Positions 54,534 through 62,694 of a stretch of 64,000 bases of DNA are shown here, in pieces. The stretch spans positions 1 to 64,000 of the forward strand of contig JAOUFI010000006.1 in assembly GCA_029858305.1 (NCBI GenBank). Direction: 5' to 3'. A program made the position numbers and the translations under genes. Below the pieces are notes generated by a model. That model saw nothing but the letters and a program-made list of their open reading frames with translations. It was not told the DNA's origin and made no database searches. This stretch comes from Candidatus Thorarchaeota archaeon (lineage in GTDB: Archaea; Asgardarchaeota; Thorarchaeia; Thorarchaeales; Thorarchaeaceae). The number at the start of each line of letters is the position of its first letter. The first letter of the stretch is position 1.

Positions 54534-54708
54534 CGATTGACTCTCGTAAGAAAAGTTACTTGGTCTACTTAAGCATGTCCACATTACGGAACTATTGATG
54601 AGTGTTAATCTCAAGATCGATAGTTTTACGACTGGATGATACGTTCTAGGACGCTCATTAGGACAACTGTTATGAGGAAACAGGGATTCAGCATATTCAA
54701 AGAAATGA

Positions 54709-56544
54709 TTGGTGTTAGATAAAGGAGAAACAGCAACCTTGACCTCTGAAGATGAACTCCTCAAAGAAGCAAGAAAGATACTCGAAGAGGGCAATAAGGA
54801 AGAGGGAGTGAAAAAACTTCTGAAAGTTGCTGAGAAATTAGAAGGAAAAACAGAGTACGACCAAGCTGCAAAGCTCTACGAGGAGGCTGCTCTGATATAC
54901 AGAGATTTGTATCATGCAGATGAATGCTTCAAAATGTTCGATAAAGCCACTATTATGATGATTAGAATGCCCCAAAGCCCAGAGGTCTATAAAGAGATAG
55001 TACGACTAAACATGACTGCAGCCAAGATTGCAGAGGTGGCAACTGAGCACAAGAAAGCTGCGGATTTCTATTTTAGGGCAAAAGATTTCGCAATGACTGA
55101 TGAAGAGAAAAACAACCTCAATATACGCGCAGCTGATGCCTTAGAGAATATTGCAGATATAATGGAGGAGAAGGAGAACTTCTCTGAAACGGTAAGCCTC
55201 TTGCGGAAGGTAGGCAGGCTCTATTATACCGCGGGTGATGATGAGCTCGGAGCAAGAATTAACGATAGAGCAGTTAGAGTAGCTCAAAGATGGGCAAATA
55301 TCTCTAAGAGCAAGGGTGATTATGTATCAGCTGGGAATGCACTCGCAGAAGCAGCGCAAATCATGCAAACAATCGGTGAATCTCCCGAAGCTACACGCAC
55401 CATGATGGAGGCAGGAGACTTCTACGAAGCAGCCCAGCTCTTTGAAAAAGCTGGAAACATCTATGATGCTGCGCAAGAAGCCTATAAACTTCAGCGGCTT
55501 ACCTCTGCAAGAAATCAAGCACTAGCAAAAGCTGCGGAAGCCTATCTAAAGATGGAAGGAAAGCCAGAGGCTGTAGCACCGCTCCTAGTTAAGGGAGGCA
55601 ATATGTTCAACGAGATAGGGCGTGTTATGAAAGCCAAATGGGCATTCAAACGAGCGAGTGAGATGTTTGATGAATTAGCGAAGAAGGCATCAAACGAGAG
55701 AGACACTGAGTCAGAGAAAAAGTACCTTAGATATCAAGCAATGTGTTTGAAAATGTGGGGATATGAAGACCAAGCTAAGGAAATCTATACAAATGTGACC
55801 GAATTTTATCTCGGACAAGCTCAGGATCAGAGTAAGGCAGGTGACAAGGAGCTTCAAGCTGTCGCACTAGAGGAGGCTGCAGAAGTATTTCTAGAGTCAG
55901 GACAGACTGACGAGAGCAACATGTACATCGAGCAAGCAATTAACCTATACGTAGAACTTGCAGAGGAAAAATCGTCTCCTGAGGATTCTGAGGCTGCATC
56001 AAAGCTCTACAGCAAAGCTGCAGATTGCGCAATACGACTCAGCGACAGTGAGAGAAATGAAACTTATCATGGGATGGCTAGTGAGAAAGCAGAACAAGCT
56101 GCTGAATTCTACAACCAGCTTGGAGTGCCAGAATTATCTACAATCTGGATTCGGACTGCAGGAACAGAAGCGCTCCAAACTAATTCCAAAGAAATGCTTG
56201 AGAAAGCAATCAATCTACTTGAAAAATCCGCAGAGGGATTCAAAGCAGCTAATGCACTAAAAGAATCATTCGAAGACCTATTTCTGGTGTTTGAAACACG
56301 ATTCATGCATTATCCTGAAAAACGACGACCAATTAAACAAACAATATCCTCAATGGATGAGATTGCTAAAATATTGCTAGATGATATCATTAATGCATTG
56401 ATGTCTCTGATTCGTGCATTAAATGAAGGGAATCATATTGGCGCTCTTCTCATTCTGCAGGAAAATGAAGAAGATCTATTAGAAAAGGCAGATAGAATCC
56501 GGAAGATGATAGCTCAATCTAAAGTCGTGCGTGCCGCGAAATAG
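54709..56544 (+). CDS. Long SNAP/TPR-type alpha-solenoid protein
   Basis: 611 residues, entirely helical, about 14-15 helical pairs of 36-42 residues. Examples: YDQAAKLYEEAALIYRDLY, AKIAEVATEHKKAADFYFRAKDF, TVSLLRKVGRLYYTAGDDE, YVSAGNALAEAAQIMQTIG, FYEAAQLFEKAGNIYDAA and AAEVFLESGQTDESNMYIEQA. The repeated A-x-x-Y/F-x-x-A pattern resembles alpha-SNAP. A final 80-residue helical bundle (about 525-611) is different. Probably a cytosolic adaptor or chaperone for large complexes. Start is TTG/GTG near 54709; weak ribosome site. Confidence 0.78.
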   Translation: MVLDKGETATLTSEDELLKEARKILEEGNKEEGVKKLLKVAEKLEGKTEYDQAAKLYEEAALIYRDLYHADECFKMFDKATIMMIRMPQSPEVYKEIVRLNMTAAKIAEVATEHKKAADFYFRAKDFAMTDEEKNNLNIRAADALENIADIMEEKENFSETVSLLRKVGRLYYTAGDDELGARINDRAVRVAQRWANISKSKGDYVSAGNALAEAAQIMQTIGESPEATRTMMEAGDFYEAAQLFEKAGNIYDAAQEAYKLQRLTSARNQALAKAAEAYLKMEGKPEAVAPLLVKGGNMFNEIGRVMKAKWAFKRASEMFDELAKKASNERDTESEKKYLRYQAMCLKMWGYEDQAKEIYTNVTEFYLGQAQDQSKAGDKELQAVALEEAAEVFLESGQTDESNMYIEQAINLYVELAEEKSSPEDSEAASKLYSKAADCAIRLSDSERNETYHGMASEKAEQAAEFYNQLGVPELSTIWIRTAGTEALQTNSKEMLEKAINLLEKSAEGFKAANALKESFEDLFLVFETRFMHYPEKRRPIKQTISSMDEIAKILLDDIINALMSLIRALNEGNHIGALLILQENEEDLLEKADRIRKMIAQSKVVRAAK

Positions 56545-56599
56545 AATTTCTCAAATCAGGAAGATAGAAGAGAGTCAATCTAGATTCTTAGAAGTGTAG

Positions 56600-57028
56600 G
56601 TGGATATTTTGAGTACATATCATGAGAGCCTAAGATTTTATACTAAAGGTGACTGTGACATGGTGGACATTACCTCAAGAGTAGAAGCAGTCCTTCAAAA
56701 AAGTGCCCTCACTACTGGAGTGTGCACGATTTTCTGCACAGGTTCTACAGGTTCGGTCACAACCATAGAATATGAAGATGGTCTACTCAAGGACTTTCCT
56801 GAAGCAATGGAGAGAATTGCTCCGAAAGGGGCAGAATACAAACATGATCTTAGATGGAGAGACGGTAATGGTCATTCTCATGTGAGAGCATCGATTGTAG
56901 GGCCTAGTCTTACAATTCCATTTGTGAATAGACAACTAGCAATCGGCACTTGGCAACAAGTAGTTTTCATCGATTATGATAATAGACCTCGCGACAGAAG
57001 TCTGGAGATTGTGATAATCGGAGAGTGA
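56600..57028 (+). CDS. YjbQ-family protein (UPF0047, secondary thiamine-phosphate synthase-like)
   Basis: 142 residues. Family mark: HDLRWRDGNGHSHVRASIVGPSLTIPF with His residues for metal, and VTTIEYEDGLLKDFPEAMER. Members bind a metal and can replace thiamine-phosphate synthase in some bacteria. Start: GTG at 56600 or TTG at 56609 (AGGTGG just upstream). Confidence 0.87.
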   Translation: MDILSTYHESLRFYTKGDCDMVDITSRVEAVLQKSALTTGVCTIFCTGSTGSVTTIEYEDGLLKDFPEAMERIAPKGAEYKHDLRWRDGNGHSHVRASIVGPSLTIPFVNRQLAIGTWQQVVFIDYDNRPRDRSLEIVIIGE

Positions 57029-57298
57029 CTAAGGAATCTCAACATCAGGCATTAAATCCCACGATAACTCACGCAAACTGTGGCTAACTGGTGTCGAGTC
57101 ACGTATCTTAAGTGCAAGGTAATGAATCCTCATGGCTCTTCGTAAACGATGAAGCTGAAAGGGTGCATTCCAAGTTGCTGAAGGAGTTCTGTATCCATGT
57201 GTATCCATGAGGTCTCGGATTGTATCCAATTCCTTCTTGACTTGGAGCTTGATGTCATCGAGGTCTCGTTGAATAGTTAGTGAAGGTCTATCAGTCAT
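57029..57298 (-). CDS. Small conserved-looking protein, unknown
   Basis: 89 residues from ATG (MTDRPSLTIQRDLDDIKLQVKK) with GGAGAG upstream. Two helices LDDIKLQVKKELDTIRDLMDTHG and FQLHRLRRAMRIHYLALKIRDST surround a Pro/Gly-rich connector. It ends on the base next to the convergent YjbQ gene. No family recognised. Confidence 0.5.
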   Translation of the reverse strand: MTDRPSLTIQRDLDDIKLQVKKELDTIRDLMDTHGYRTPSATWNAPFQLHRLRRAMRIHYLALKIRDSTPVSHSLRELSWDLMPDVEIP

Positions 57299-57376
57299 AG
57301 TTGACATCTCTCCACTCTTTTCACAGGGCAAGTACCCATTTTATATGATGTAAGACTTAGGTATTACCTACTTTCA

Positions 57377-57889
57377 CTACTTTCGGGCCTTTCGGGAAAC
57401 CTTTCGAAGCATTTGAGTGCCACAAATAGGACACTCGAGCCCTTCTGTAGACACTTGAGACTTGTGGTTACAAGCAGGGCAAATTAGAATCCAACGAATG
57501 TCATCCTTAAACTTGTGACTGGGGTCGAGAATATCTATCCTCAGATGTCGGGCAGTATTGAGAATAGCCATGTCCGTAGAAACCAATGTTGCACTTATCC
57601 CCGTCATTTTCTTTGCATGTGCTAGAGCAATCAATTCAATATCAGTTTCCGAAAGAACTGGTTTATCGCCAGTTTCAGCTGCGGCTTTCACGACAGCTCT
57701 GATCGAAGCAATCGGAGGTGTTTCTTTTTGGAGCTTGTCAAGGAGCTCAAGTATATCAACACGAAACTTCGTTGGTCTATTACGTATCTCATCCACGACA
57801 CCGGAGGTCGTTGTAAATACTCCGTTTGGTGCTTGCCTGGTCCAATCAGAAAATAACACACCTGAGTCTATCACATAGATATGTGACAT
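57377..57889 (-). CDS. nob1: Nob1 endoribonuclease (PIN domain + zinc ribbon)
   Basis: 170 residues from ATG with AGGTGA upstream. PIN active-site Asp residues: YVIDSGVLF, SETDIELIALAHA and LVSTDMAIL. A zinc ribbon CPACNHKSQVSTEGLECPICG is at the C-terminus. Nob1 makes the final cut at the 3' end of 16S/18S rRNA. It follows the NAD kinase gene directly (stop and GTG-A-ATG within 10 bases), so they are co-transcribed. Confidence 0.93.
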   Translation of the reverse strand: MSHIYVIDSGVLFSDWTRQAPNGVFTTTSGVVDEIRNRPTKFRVDILELLDKLQKETPPIASIRAVVKAAAETGDKPVLSETDIELIALAHAKKMTGISATLVSTDMAILNTARHLRIDILDPSHKFKDDIRWILICPACNHKSQVSTEGLECPICGTQMLRKVSRKARK

Positions 57890-57898
57890 TTCATTCAC

Positions 57899-58768
57899 CT
57901 ACAAGGTTCTTGGAACAAGTCGTGTATTAAGACGGTCGTAATAGTTATCGTAGAGTCGGATGAAGCGAGAGACCTTCTCAGACTTTTTCAACCATACTTT
58001 ATCGTGAGGTTCAACATCCCATCGAGTTTGACCATCGATAACAGCAAGACCTGGGGCTCCTGCTTTCACTAATTCGAGTTCGAAGATTGAATGATTGGGA
58101 ATTACGATTGATTTCAACTCAAACCTTGGAGGGCAGACTGGAACAAAAATAAGACCATTCACATTAGGAGCTAAAATGGAACCTCCAGCGGCTAGTGCAT
58201 AAGCTGTAGATCCACAGGGTGTTGCGAGCATGGCGCCATCTGCACGACCATAGTCTACGCGAACCCCATCAAGAAATACTTGGAATGTCAGAAGTCGGCC
58301 AGGAATCTTTGAAACGATGTATACCTCATTAAGAGCATCAGGAAAGACCCTCTCATCAACGCCAGAGCTGATGTTCACATTGGTTTCGATGATACAGTCG
58401 TTTGCAAGTATTCTCTCAAGAGCACTGAAAGCAGTGGTTGTTCCACTCTCAGTAAGAAACCCAACTGTCCCACGATTGACACAAAACAATGGAGTTTCAC
58501 TATTCTTTAATTTTGACAAAGTGTAGAGAATTGTACCATCTCCGCCAATGGTAATGACAAAATCGACATCCATTTCCTCAATGAGCGTAGGTTTTACCAT
58601 TGTATTAGAGAGATCAGAAGAGCCTGGGTCTACTTGAATCTCGATGTTTTTAGACACAAGAAGCTCAGCTATACGCTCAGCAATACGGACTATCTCCGTA
58701 CGACCAGGTTTGCATACCAATCCCACGGCTCGTTTTTCAGTAAGTATCTGAGGATTCTCTACAATCAC
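57899..58768 (-). CDS. nadK: NAD kinase
   Basis: 289 residues. Motifs: VITIGGDGTILYTLS (GGDG catalytic Asp), VNRGTVGFLTES, ATPCGSTAYALAAGGSIL and VCPPRFELKSIV; phosphorylates NAD to NADP. Transcribed divergently from aIF5A. First gene in an operon with nob1. Confidence 0.94.
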   Translation of the reverse strand: MIVENPQILTEKRAVGLVCKPGRTEIVRIAERIAELLVSKNIEIQVDPGSSDLSNTMVKPTLIEEMDVDFVITIGGDGTILYTLSKLKNSETPLFCVNRGTVGFLTESGTTTAFSALERILANDCIIETNVNISSGVDERVFPDALNEVYIVSKIPGRLLTFQVFLDGVRVDYGRADGAMLATPCGSTAYALAAGGSILAPNVNGLIFVPVCPPRFELKSIVIPNHSIFELELVKAGAPGLAVIDGQTRWDVEPHDKVWLKKSEKVSRFIRLYDNYYDRLNTRLVPRTL

Positions 58769-58850
58769 GAAAGGTCACATCCACGATTGACTCGAGCGGT
58801 CGCCATTTTACTCTTGCTACCGCTTACTCATCACATGAGAACACGCCCCC

Positions 58851-58862
58851 AAATATATATAG
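58851..58862 (+). promoter_or_regulatory. TATA box of the aIF5A gene
   Basis: AAATATATATAG lies about 53-64 bases before the GTG at 58915; transcription would begin near 58885-58890. Confidence 0.5.
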
Positions 58863-58914
58863 ACGAATCGAAAGATGTGTAGCATGGTCTGCGTGACACA
58901 GTTGGTGAATAAAA

Positions 58915-59316
58915 GTGAGTATTAAGAAAGCTGAAGCAAAAAGCTTGAAGCCCGGAGCGTACATGCTGATTGATGACGAGCCATGTAGAGTTGTATCTAT
59001 GGATAAATCTAAGCCTGGAAAACATGGTGCTGCAAAGGCGAACATTATTGCAGTTGGTTTCTTTGATAACAGAAAACGTAATGTCATCATGCCTGCAGAC
59101 CGTATGGTAGATGTTCCAGTAATCGATAAAAGAGCTGCCACAGTGATTGCGGACACTGGAGAAAACTTCAGTCTAATGGACAGTGAAACATTCGAGACCT
59201 ACGACATACCCAAACCCACAGATCCAGAAATTCTTTCACAAATCGAACTCAATACTGCTGTGGAAGTATGGGACTTGATGGGGAGACGTGTTATTACACG
59301 AGTCAAGACTGGGTAA
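58915..59316 (+). CDS. eif5a: Translation factor aIF5A
   Basis: 133 residues from GTG. The hypusine loop SKPGKHGAAKAN carries the modification Lys36; an SH3-like N-terminal half and an OB-fold C-terminal half (ATVIADTGENFSLMDSETFETYDIP). Assists peptide-bond formation at hard stretches such as polyproline. The deoxyhypusine synthase gene is not in the window. An Lrp-family gene follows. Confidence 0.95.
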   Translation: MSIKKAEAKSLKPGAYMLIDDEPCRVVSMDKSKPGKHGAAKANIIAVGFFDNRKRNVIMPADRMVDVPVIDKRAATVIADTGENFSLMDSETFETYDIPKPTDPEILSQIELNTAVEVWDLMGRRVITRVKTG

Positions 59317-59350
59317 ACCAGAAGTGGCTCAAATGAATTGACACGTTGAG

Positions 59351-59803
59351 ATGGTCCAAATGGGGTCGACGGATAGAACTGACGAAAAAGACAAACAGAT
59401 TATTGAGATTCTATCTAAGAACGCACGAATTTCACTGAGAGATATCAAGAAGCAGGTGAACCTTAGTCCTAGCTCTATTCGTAACAGAATGGAACGTCTC
59501 GTAGATATGGGCGTAATCAAAAGGTACACAGTTGAAATTGACTATACGAAAATGGGGCTTGATATTCAAGTCCTCGTTCTGATTACAACGAAACCGGGAA
59601 CATCAAAGAATATCTATAGCAGACTATCGAACTATATGCAGGTAACCGGAGTTATGAGGACAGCAGGTCCTGCAAATTTCATCCTTACGGTCCGTGTTAG
59701 GGACATTGCGGAGCTTACTCGTTTCATCACAGGAGAATTAGAGGGTCTTGATGGAGTGGAGCGAATTGAGACTATGTTTATTCTTCCTGATGAGAAGGAA
59801 TGA
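59351..59803 (+). CDS. Lrp/AsnC-family transcriptional regulator
   Basis: 150 residues. N-terminal winged helix: DEKDKQIIEILSKNARISLRDIKKQVNLSPSSIRNRMERLVDMGVI; C-terminal RAM-like domain with FILTVRVRDIAELTRFITG. ATG at 59351 or 59360. Responds to amino acids or similar metabolites in archaea. Confidence 0.9.
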   Translation: MVQMGSTDRTDEKDKQIIEILSKNARISLRDIKKQVNLSPSSIRNRMERLVDMGVIKRYTVEIDYTKMGLDIQVLVLITTKPGTSKNIYSRLSNYMQVTGVMRTAGPANFILTVRVRDIAELTRFITGELEGLDGVERIETMFILPDEKE

Positions 59804-59832
59804 TATTACCTCTTCACTGATACTTACAAATT

Positions 59833-59845
59833 GTGCGGAGGGCGA
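59833..59845 (+). repeat. 13-bp copy of the tRNA-Leu 3' end (possible att scar)
   Basis: GTGCGGAGGGCGA matches positions 61743-61755, that is, the discriminator base, acceptor 3' strand and part of the T-stem of the tRNA-Leu gene, in direct orientation. The segment between (59846-61742) holds two unknown genes. This is the geometry of integration into a tRNA 3' end, with the intact tRNA on one side and a 3' fragment on the other, but no integrase is seen. Confidence 0.45.
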
Positions 59846-59932
59846 TAATAATGGAAAATTCACCCCAGATTGCTGCGCATCATCTGTAAAGATTTAATAC
59901 AATTTGCTGGTTGAATTATCTCGAGGGTATTC

Positions 59933-61054
59933 GTGGAAATTTTAAAGTTATTGAACAAAAAACTAATCGTAGTGAACATTGTCAAATTAGCTTTTGTCTT
60001 TCTTGTGCCAGTTCAATTCGATATTTCCACTGGAAGAGAAGGAATAAATTATGGAATATCCAGTCAGAGTTATGCCATTCTGGCATTGATAGGACCTTCG
60101 TCATACTCAATATTCCGATGGATAATAGTACGATACCCTATATCGTTGATTCTGGCTCTGATAGCATTAATCTTCACTATTAGGTTACATCAGCTCCAAG
60201 GAAAATCATATCCAATCAGATCTGCTTTTGTAGTAGGTCTTGTATTATCAATTATCCCGATCTATTATTTCATCCAATTCTTCTTGGTGAGTGACCTGTA
60301 CTGGCTTGATATCATGAGGACTGCACCAGTGTCAATTGGTTTTTGTAGTAGTCTATTTCTCATCTTTGTTGTTCTTCCTTCGATAAGCTGGTACTCTGAT
60401 TCAGTATCTGCAGATAGGTCTATCCCGAAGAAAAAAGATGATCAAGAGGATGGAGAAAAGAAAAGAACGATTCTTACTCCGAAGATGAGTAGTTACCTGA
60501 TGTTTCTTGCTGCATTTCTTCTTCCAGGAACGATGATATTAGAAAGTTCTATTTCAATCGATTATTCAAATCTGACTATTAGGCTCGGAGGATTTCTTCT
60601 GCAACTCAATTATGGTTTCTCTACAGAACTTTCTCGGCTGGGATTCGCGTATACTCTTCAAAATATTGATAATTGGAACCTGTTCGGAGTTGCTATTGTT
60701 TGCTGTGCTGCAAGCCTTGTCTTTGCGTGGACCATCATGAGGTATGTTCATGGTAAGGGTACTAAAAGAATTGCGATTTTGATTGGATTTCTTTCCGAAA
60801 TACCTCCAATTCTATACACAATAAGCGAACTTGCATATGTTTCGGTCTGGCCAATTCTTCCACTTCCTGTGGTTCTCGTCATCGGTTTACTAGTATTGCG
60901 ATTCGCCAAAGCAATTGAACCGAGTAGAAAAAGCACTGAACAAGATCAGTCTGAGATTAAGGTGCCTTTAGCATTTCGATTGAAATCCCGTTTCTTTGGA
61001 CATATGAAGATTTCAGACAAACAGCTAGTAGAGAAAACAGGTGAAAGTGACTAA
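59933..61054 (+). CDS. Polytopic membrane protein, unknown
   Basis: 373 residues from GTG, about eight membrane helices (for example ILALIGPSSYSIFRWII, SLILALIALIFTIRL, VVGLVLSIIPIYYFIQFFL, YLMFLAAFLLPGTMILE, LFGVAIVCCAASLVFAW and LPVVLVIGLLVLRFAKA) and short charged loops. It lies between the 13-bp repeat and the tRNA-Leu gene. No family recognised. Confidence 0.5.
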   Translation: MEILKLLNKKLIVVNIVKLAFVFLVPVQFDISTGREGINYGISSQSYAILALIGPSSYSIFRWIIVRYPISLILALIALIFTIRLHQLQGKSYPIRSAFVVGLVLSIIPIYYFIQFFLVSDLYWLDIMRTAPVSIGFCSSLFLIFVVLPSISWYSDSVSADRSIPKKKDDQEDGEKKRTILTPKMSSYLMFLAAFLLPGTMILESSISIDYSNLTIRLGGFLLQLNYGFSTELSRLGFAYTLQNIDNWNLFGVAIVCCAASLVFAWTIMRYVHGKGTKRIAILIGFLSEIPPILYTISELAYVSVWPILPLPVVLVIGLLVLRFAKAIEPSRKSTEQDQSEIKVPLAFRLKSRFFGHMKISDKQLVEKTGESD

Positions 61055-61145
61055 GAAACTTGAATACTTCAAGGTAACTACGAGTGTGAATAATATCTAG
61101 AAAGTTAACAGCTAAAATTGAGATATGCCACTAATATTGGTGCTG

Positions 61146-61235
61146 ATGGCTAGATTTGACATCAGTCTTCATGGATTTCTCCTTGAAAGGATTGCTGATA
61201 GCAAGCGAAAAATCAATACGCTCGCTCCCATATGA
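61146..61235 (+). CDS. Possible 29-codon upstream reading frame
   Basis: ATG at 61146 (MARFDISLHGFLLERIADSK) runs to TGA at 61233-61235, which overlaps the ATG of the next gene at 61232 as ATGA. The overlap suggests translational coupling, but the frame is short and has no clear ribosome site. Confidence 0.25.
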   Translation: MARFDISLHGFLLERIADSKRKINTLAPI

Positions 61236-61660
61236 TATTCCATGGTGGTGTCGTTGAAGATGTGTCCAGCAACAGAGGGTGGGTTGATAGACACAGGAAG
61301 TTAGTTGCGTTAATTATCATCGTACTCGTCGGATCTGGACTGATTAATCTCATACTGCCTCGAGTAGTTCCGTTCCTTCCACTCCCATCGGAAAATCCCT
61401 CATACTCATTCACTGCCTGGATTGCGCCCGAAGATCAGGAATTCATACTACATCTGGATTTCTATGGTTCTGAACAGGATGCTGAGAATAAAATCAATAG
61501 ATACTTCGGATATGGAATACGGGTTGAACCTATGGACAATGAACGGAACGATGGCTACTTTTACAATCTTCCTGAAAACCTATTGAGCGCGTGGGTGAAG
61601 ATATACTTTGATGAGGACACTGAAGAACCCCGCCTTATCATCGATATTAGAATAGGATAA
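61232..61660 (+). CDS. Single-pass membrane protein, unknown
   Basis: 142 residues: short cytoplasmic N-terminus, one helix KLVALIIIVLVGSGLINLIL (about 24-43), then an extracytoplasmic domain SFTAWIAPEDQEFILHLDFYG...WVKIYFDEDTEEPRLIIDIRIG. Not recognised. The start ATG at 61232 overlaps the stop of the small 61146 frame (ATGA). Confidence 0.45.
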   Translation: MIFHGGVVEDVSSNRGWVDRHRKLVALIIIVLVGSGLINLILPRVVPFLPLPSENPSYSFTAWIAPEDQEFILHLDFYGSEQDAENKINRYFGYGIRVEPMDNERNDGYFYNLPENLLSAWVKIYFDEDTEEPRLIIDIRIG

Positions 61661-61742
61661 CAGTGATATTACAAGAGTGGGAGATCAGTATTCTCATCGG
61701 GCCGTGGTCTGGCGACGAAGGTTAGATCTGAGAAAAGAAATG

Positions 61743-61755
61743 GTGCGGAGGGCGA
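61743..61755 (+). repeat. 13-bp tRNA-Leu 3' end segment matching 59833-59845
   Basis: GTGCGGAGGGCGA in the tRNA 3' half, direct repeat of the copy at 59833; possible att-type core. Confidence 0.45.
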
Positions 61756-61758
61756 GAT

Positions 61759-61788
61759 GTGTTCCGACTCGGGGGAATCCCGATTCGC
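61759..61788 (-). other. tRNA intron in the T-loop (bulge-helix-bulge type)
   Basis: Around the splice sites the precursor can form exon GTTC / intron GAAC (4-bp central helix) with bulges AA|G at the 5' site and AC|A at the 3' site, and an intron stem CGA-A-TCGGG / CCCGA-G-TCG. That fits a bulge-helix-bulge cut by the archaeal splicing endonuclease. Intron begins GCGAATCGGG and ends GGAACAC. Confidence 0.85.
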
Positions 61789-61935
61789 TTGAACTCGCGA
61801 ACTCCTACAAGATAGGGATCTGAACCCTACGCCTTTGACCAGGCTTGGCAACCTCCGCGCATTTCGAACTTTTCTGTAAGTACCTTTTAACCATATCGAG
61901 CTTGCTTAATCATTAGTCAGATGTTAGAAAATAAT

Positions 61936-62694
61936 CTATTCAAGCATGTGTGACCGATAGGAGATGATCTGCTCCTGCAAGTAATTCCAATCACCGACAG
62001 TGTCAGCAAGTTCTTTTCGTCTGATTGCGTCCTTGGTTGGTCCATCATAGATTATTCGTCCATCTTCAATCACTGCAACAGAGTCAGACCAGTTCTCAAT
62101 GAAGAATCTGTCATGTGTAGTGAAGAGGATACTGATTCCCTCTTGACGAAGTTTCTGGATTATATCAATCATCGTGTGGACCATCTTGAAGTCCAATCCT
62201 GAGAATGGCTCGTCCAAAACAAGAATACTTGGCCTCATCGCGATGATCCCCGCAAGAGCAACTCGCTTTGCCTGACCATGACTTAGCTGATTAACAGGTC
62301 GATTTGTAAACTTCGACATCCCAACTCGATCTAGCGCCCACTCTACTCGCTCAGAAACCTCTTCTTCAGAAAGACCGAGATTTCGCGGACCAAACGCAAC
62401 ATCCTCCCAGACAGTAGGCGCAAAAAGCTGATCATCTGGATTCTGAAATAGGAAACCAACTTTCTGTCTGACTTCCCAGAGATTATCGCGTGTCACCTTC
62501 CTATCAAAGACGAAGATATCACCAGAAATGGGCTCTAAGAGTCCAAGAATGAGTTTAAAGAGCGTAGTCTTACCAGACCCGTTCAACCCCACAATGGCTT
62601 TTTGCTCACCGACATGGAGGCTAAGTGAAACATCATCCATTTTGAATTCATCATATTTAAAGAACAAGTGACTTATCTCAATAGCACAGGTCAT
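61936..62694 (-). CDS. cbiO: CbiO-type ECF ABC transporter ATPase
   Basis: 252 residues: Walker A GLNGSGKTT, Q-loop FLFQNPDDQLF, signature LSHGQAKR, Walker B ILVLDEPFSGLD and LFTTHDRF. The energising ATPase of ECF metal/vitamin transporters, here the partner of the CbiM-CbiQ fusion with ATGA overlap (62691-62694). Confidence 0.93.
   Translation of the reverse strand: MTCAIEISHLFFKYDEFKMDDVSLSLHVGEQKAIVGLNGSGKTTLFKLILGLLEPISGDIFVFDRKVTRDNLWEVRQKVGFLFQNPDDQLFAPTVWEDVAFGPRNLGLSEEEVSERVEWALDRVGMSKFTNRPVNQLSHGQAKRVALAGIIAMRPSILVLDEPFSGLDFKMVHTMIDIIQKLRQEGISILFTTHDRFFIENWSDSVAVIEDGRIIYDGPTKDAIRRKELADTVGDWNYLQEQIISYRSHMLE

Larger units (their letters stand above)
61741..61858 (-). tRNA. trnL: tRNA-Leu (anticodon CAG) with a 30-nt intron in the T-loop
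   Basis: Read on the minus strand, the acceptor GCGGAGG pairs with CCTCCGC; D-arm GCC-13nt-GGC with GG; anticodon arm TAGGG-TTCAGAT-CCCTA (anticodon CAG, Leu); variable arm CTT-GTAG-GAG with TTC; T-stem GCGAG/CTCGC. Discriminator A and an encoded CCA (61743-61741). Exon 1 is 70 nt (61858-61789), exon 2 is 18 nt (61758-61741). The mature T-loop is TTCAAAT. Removing 61759-61788 is needed to restore the T-arm, so the gene has an intron between positions 58 and 59 rather than in the usual anticodon loop site. Confidence 0.93.

Noticed and set aside
59833-59880. A second tRNA at the 13-bp repeat
   Set aside because: Only the acceptor/T-stem 3' fragment matches; no D-arm, anticodon arm or 5' acceptor can be folded nearby.
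59837-59889. 12-codon frame after GGAGGG (ATG at 59851)
   Set aside because: Too short and its apparent ribosome site is part of the tRNA-end repeat; no supporting evidence.
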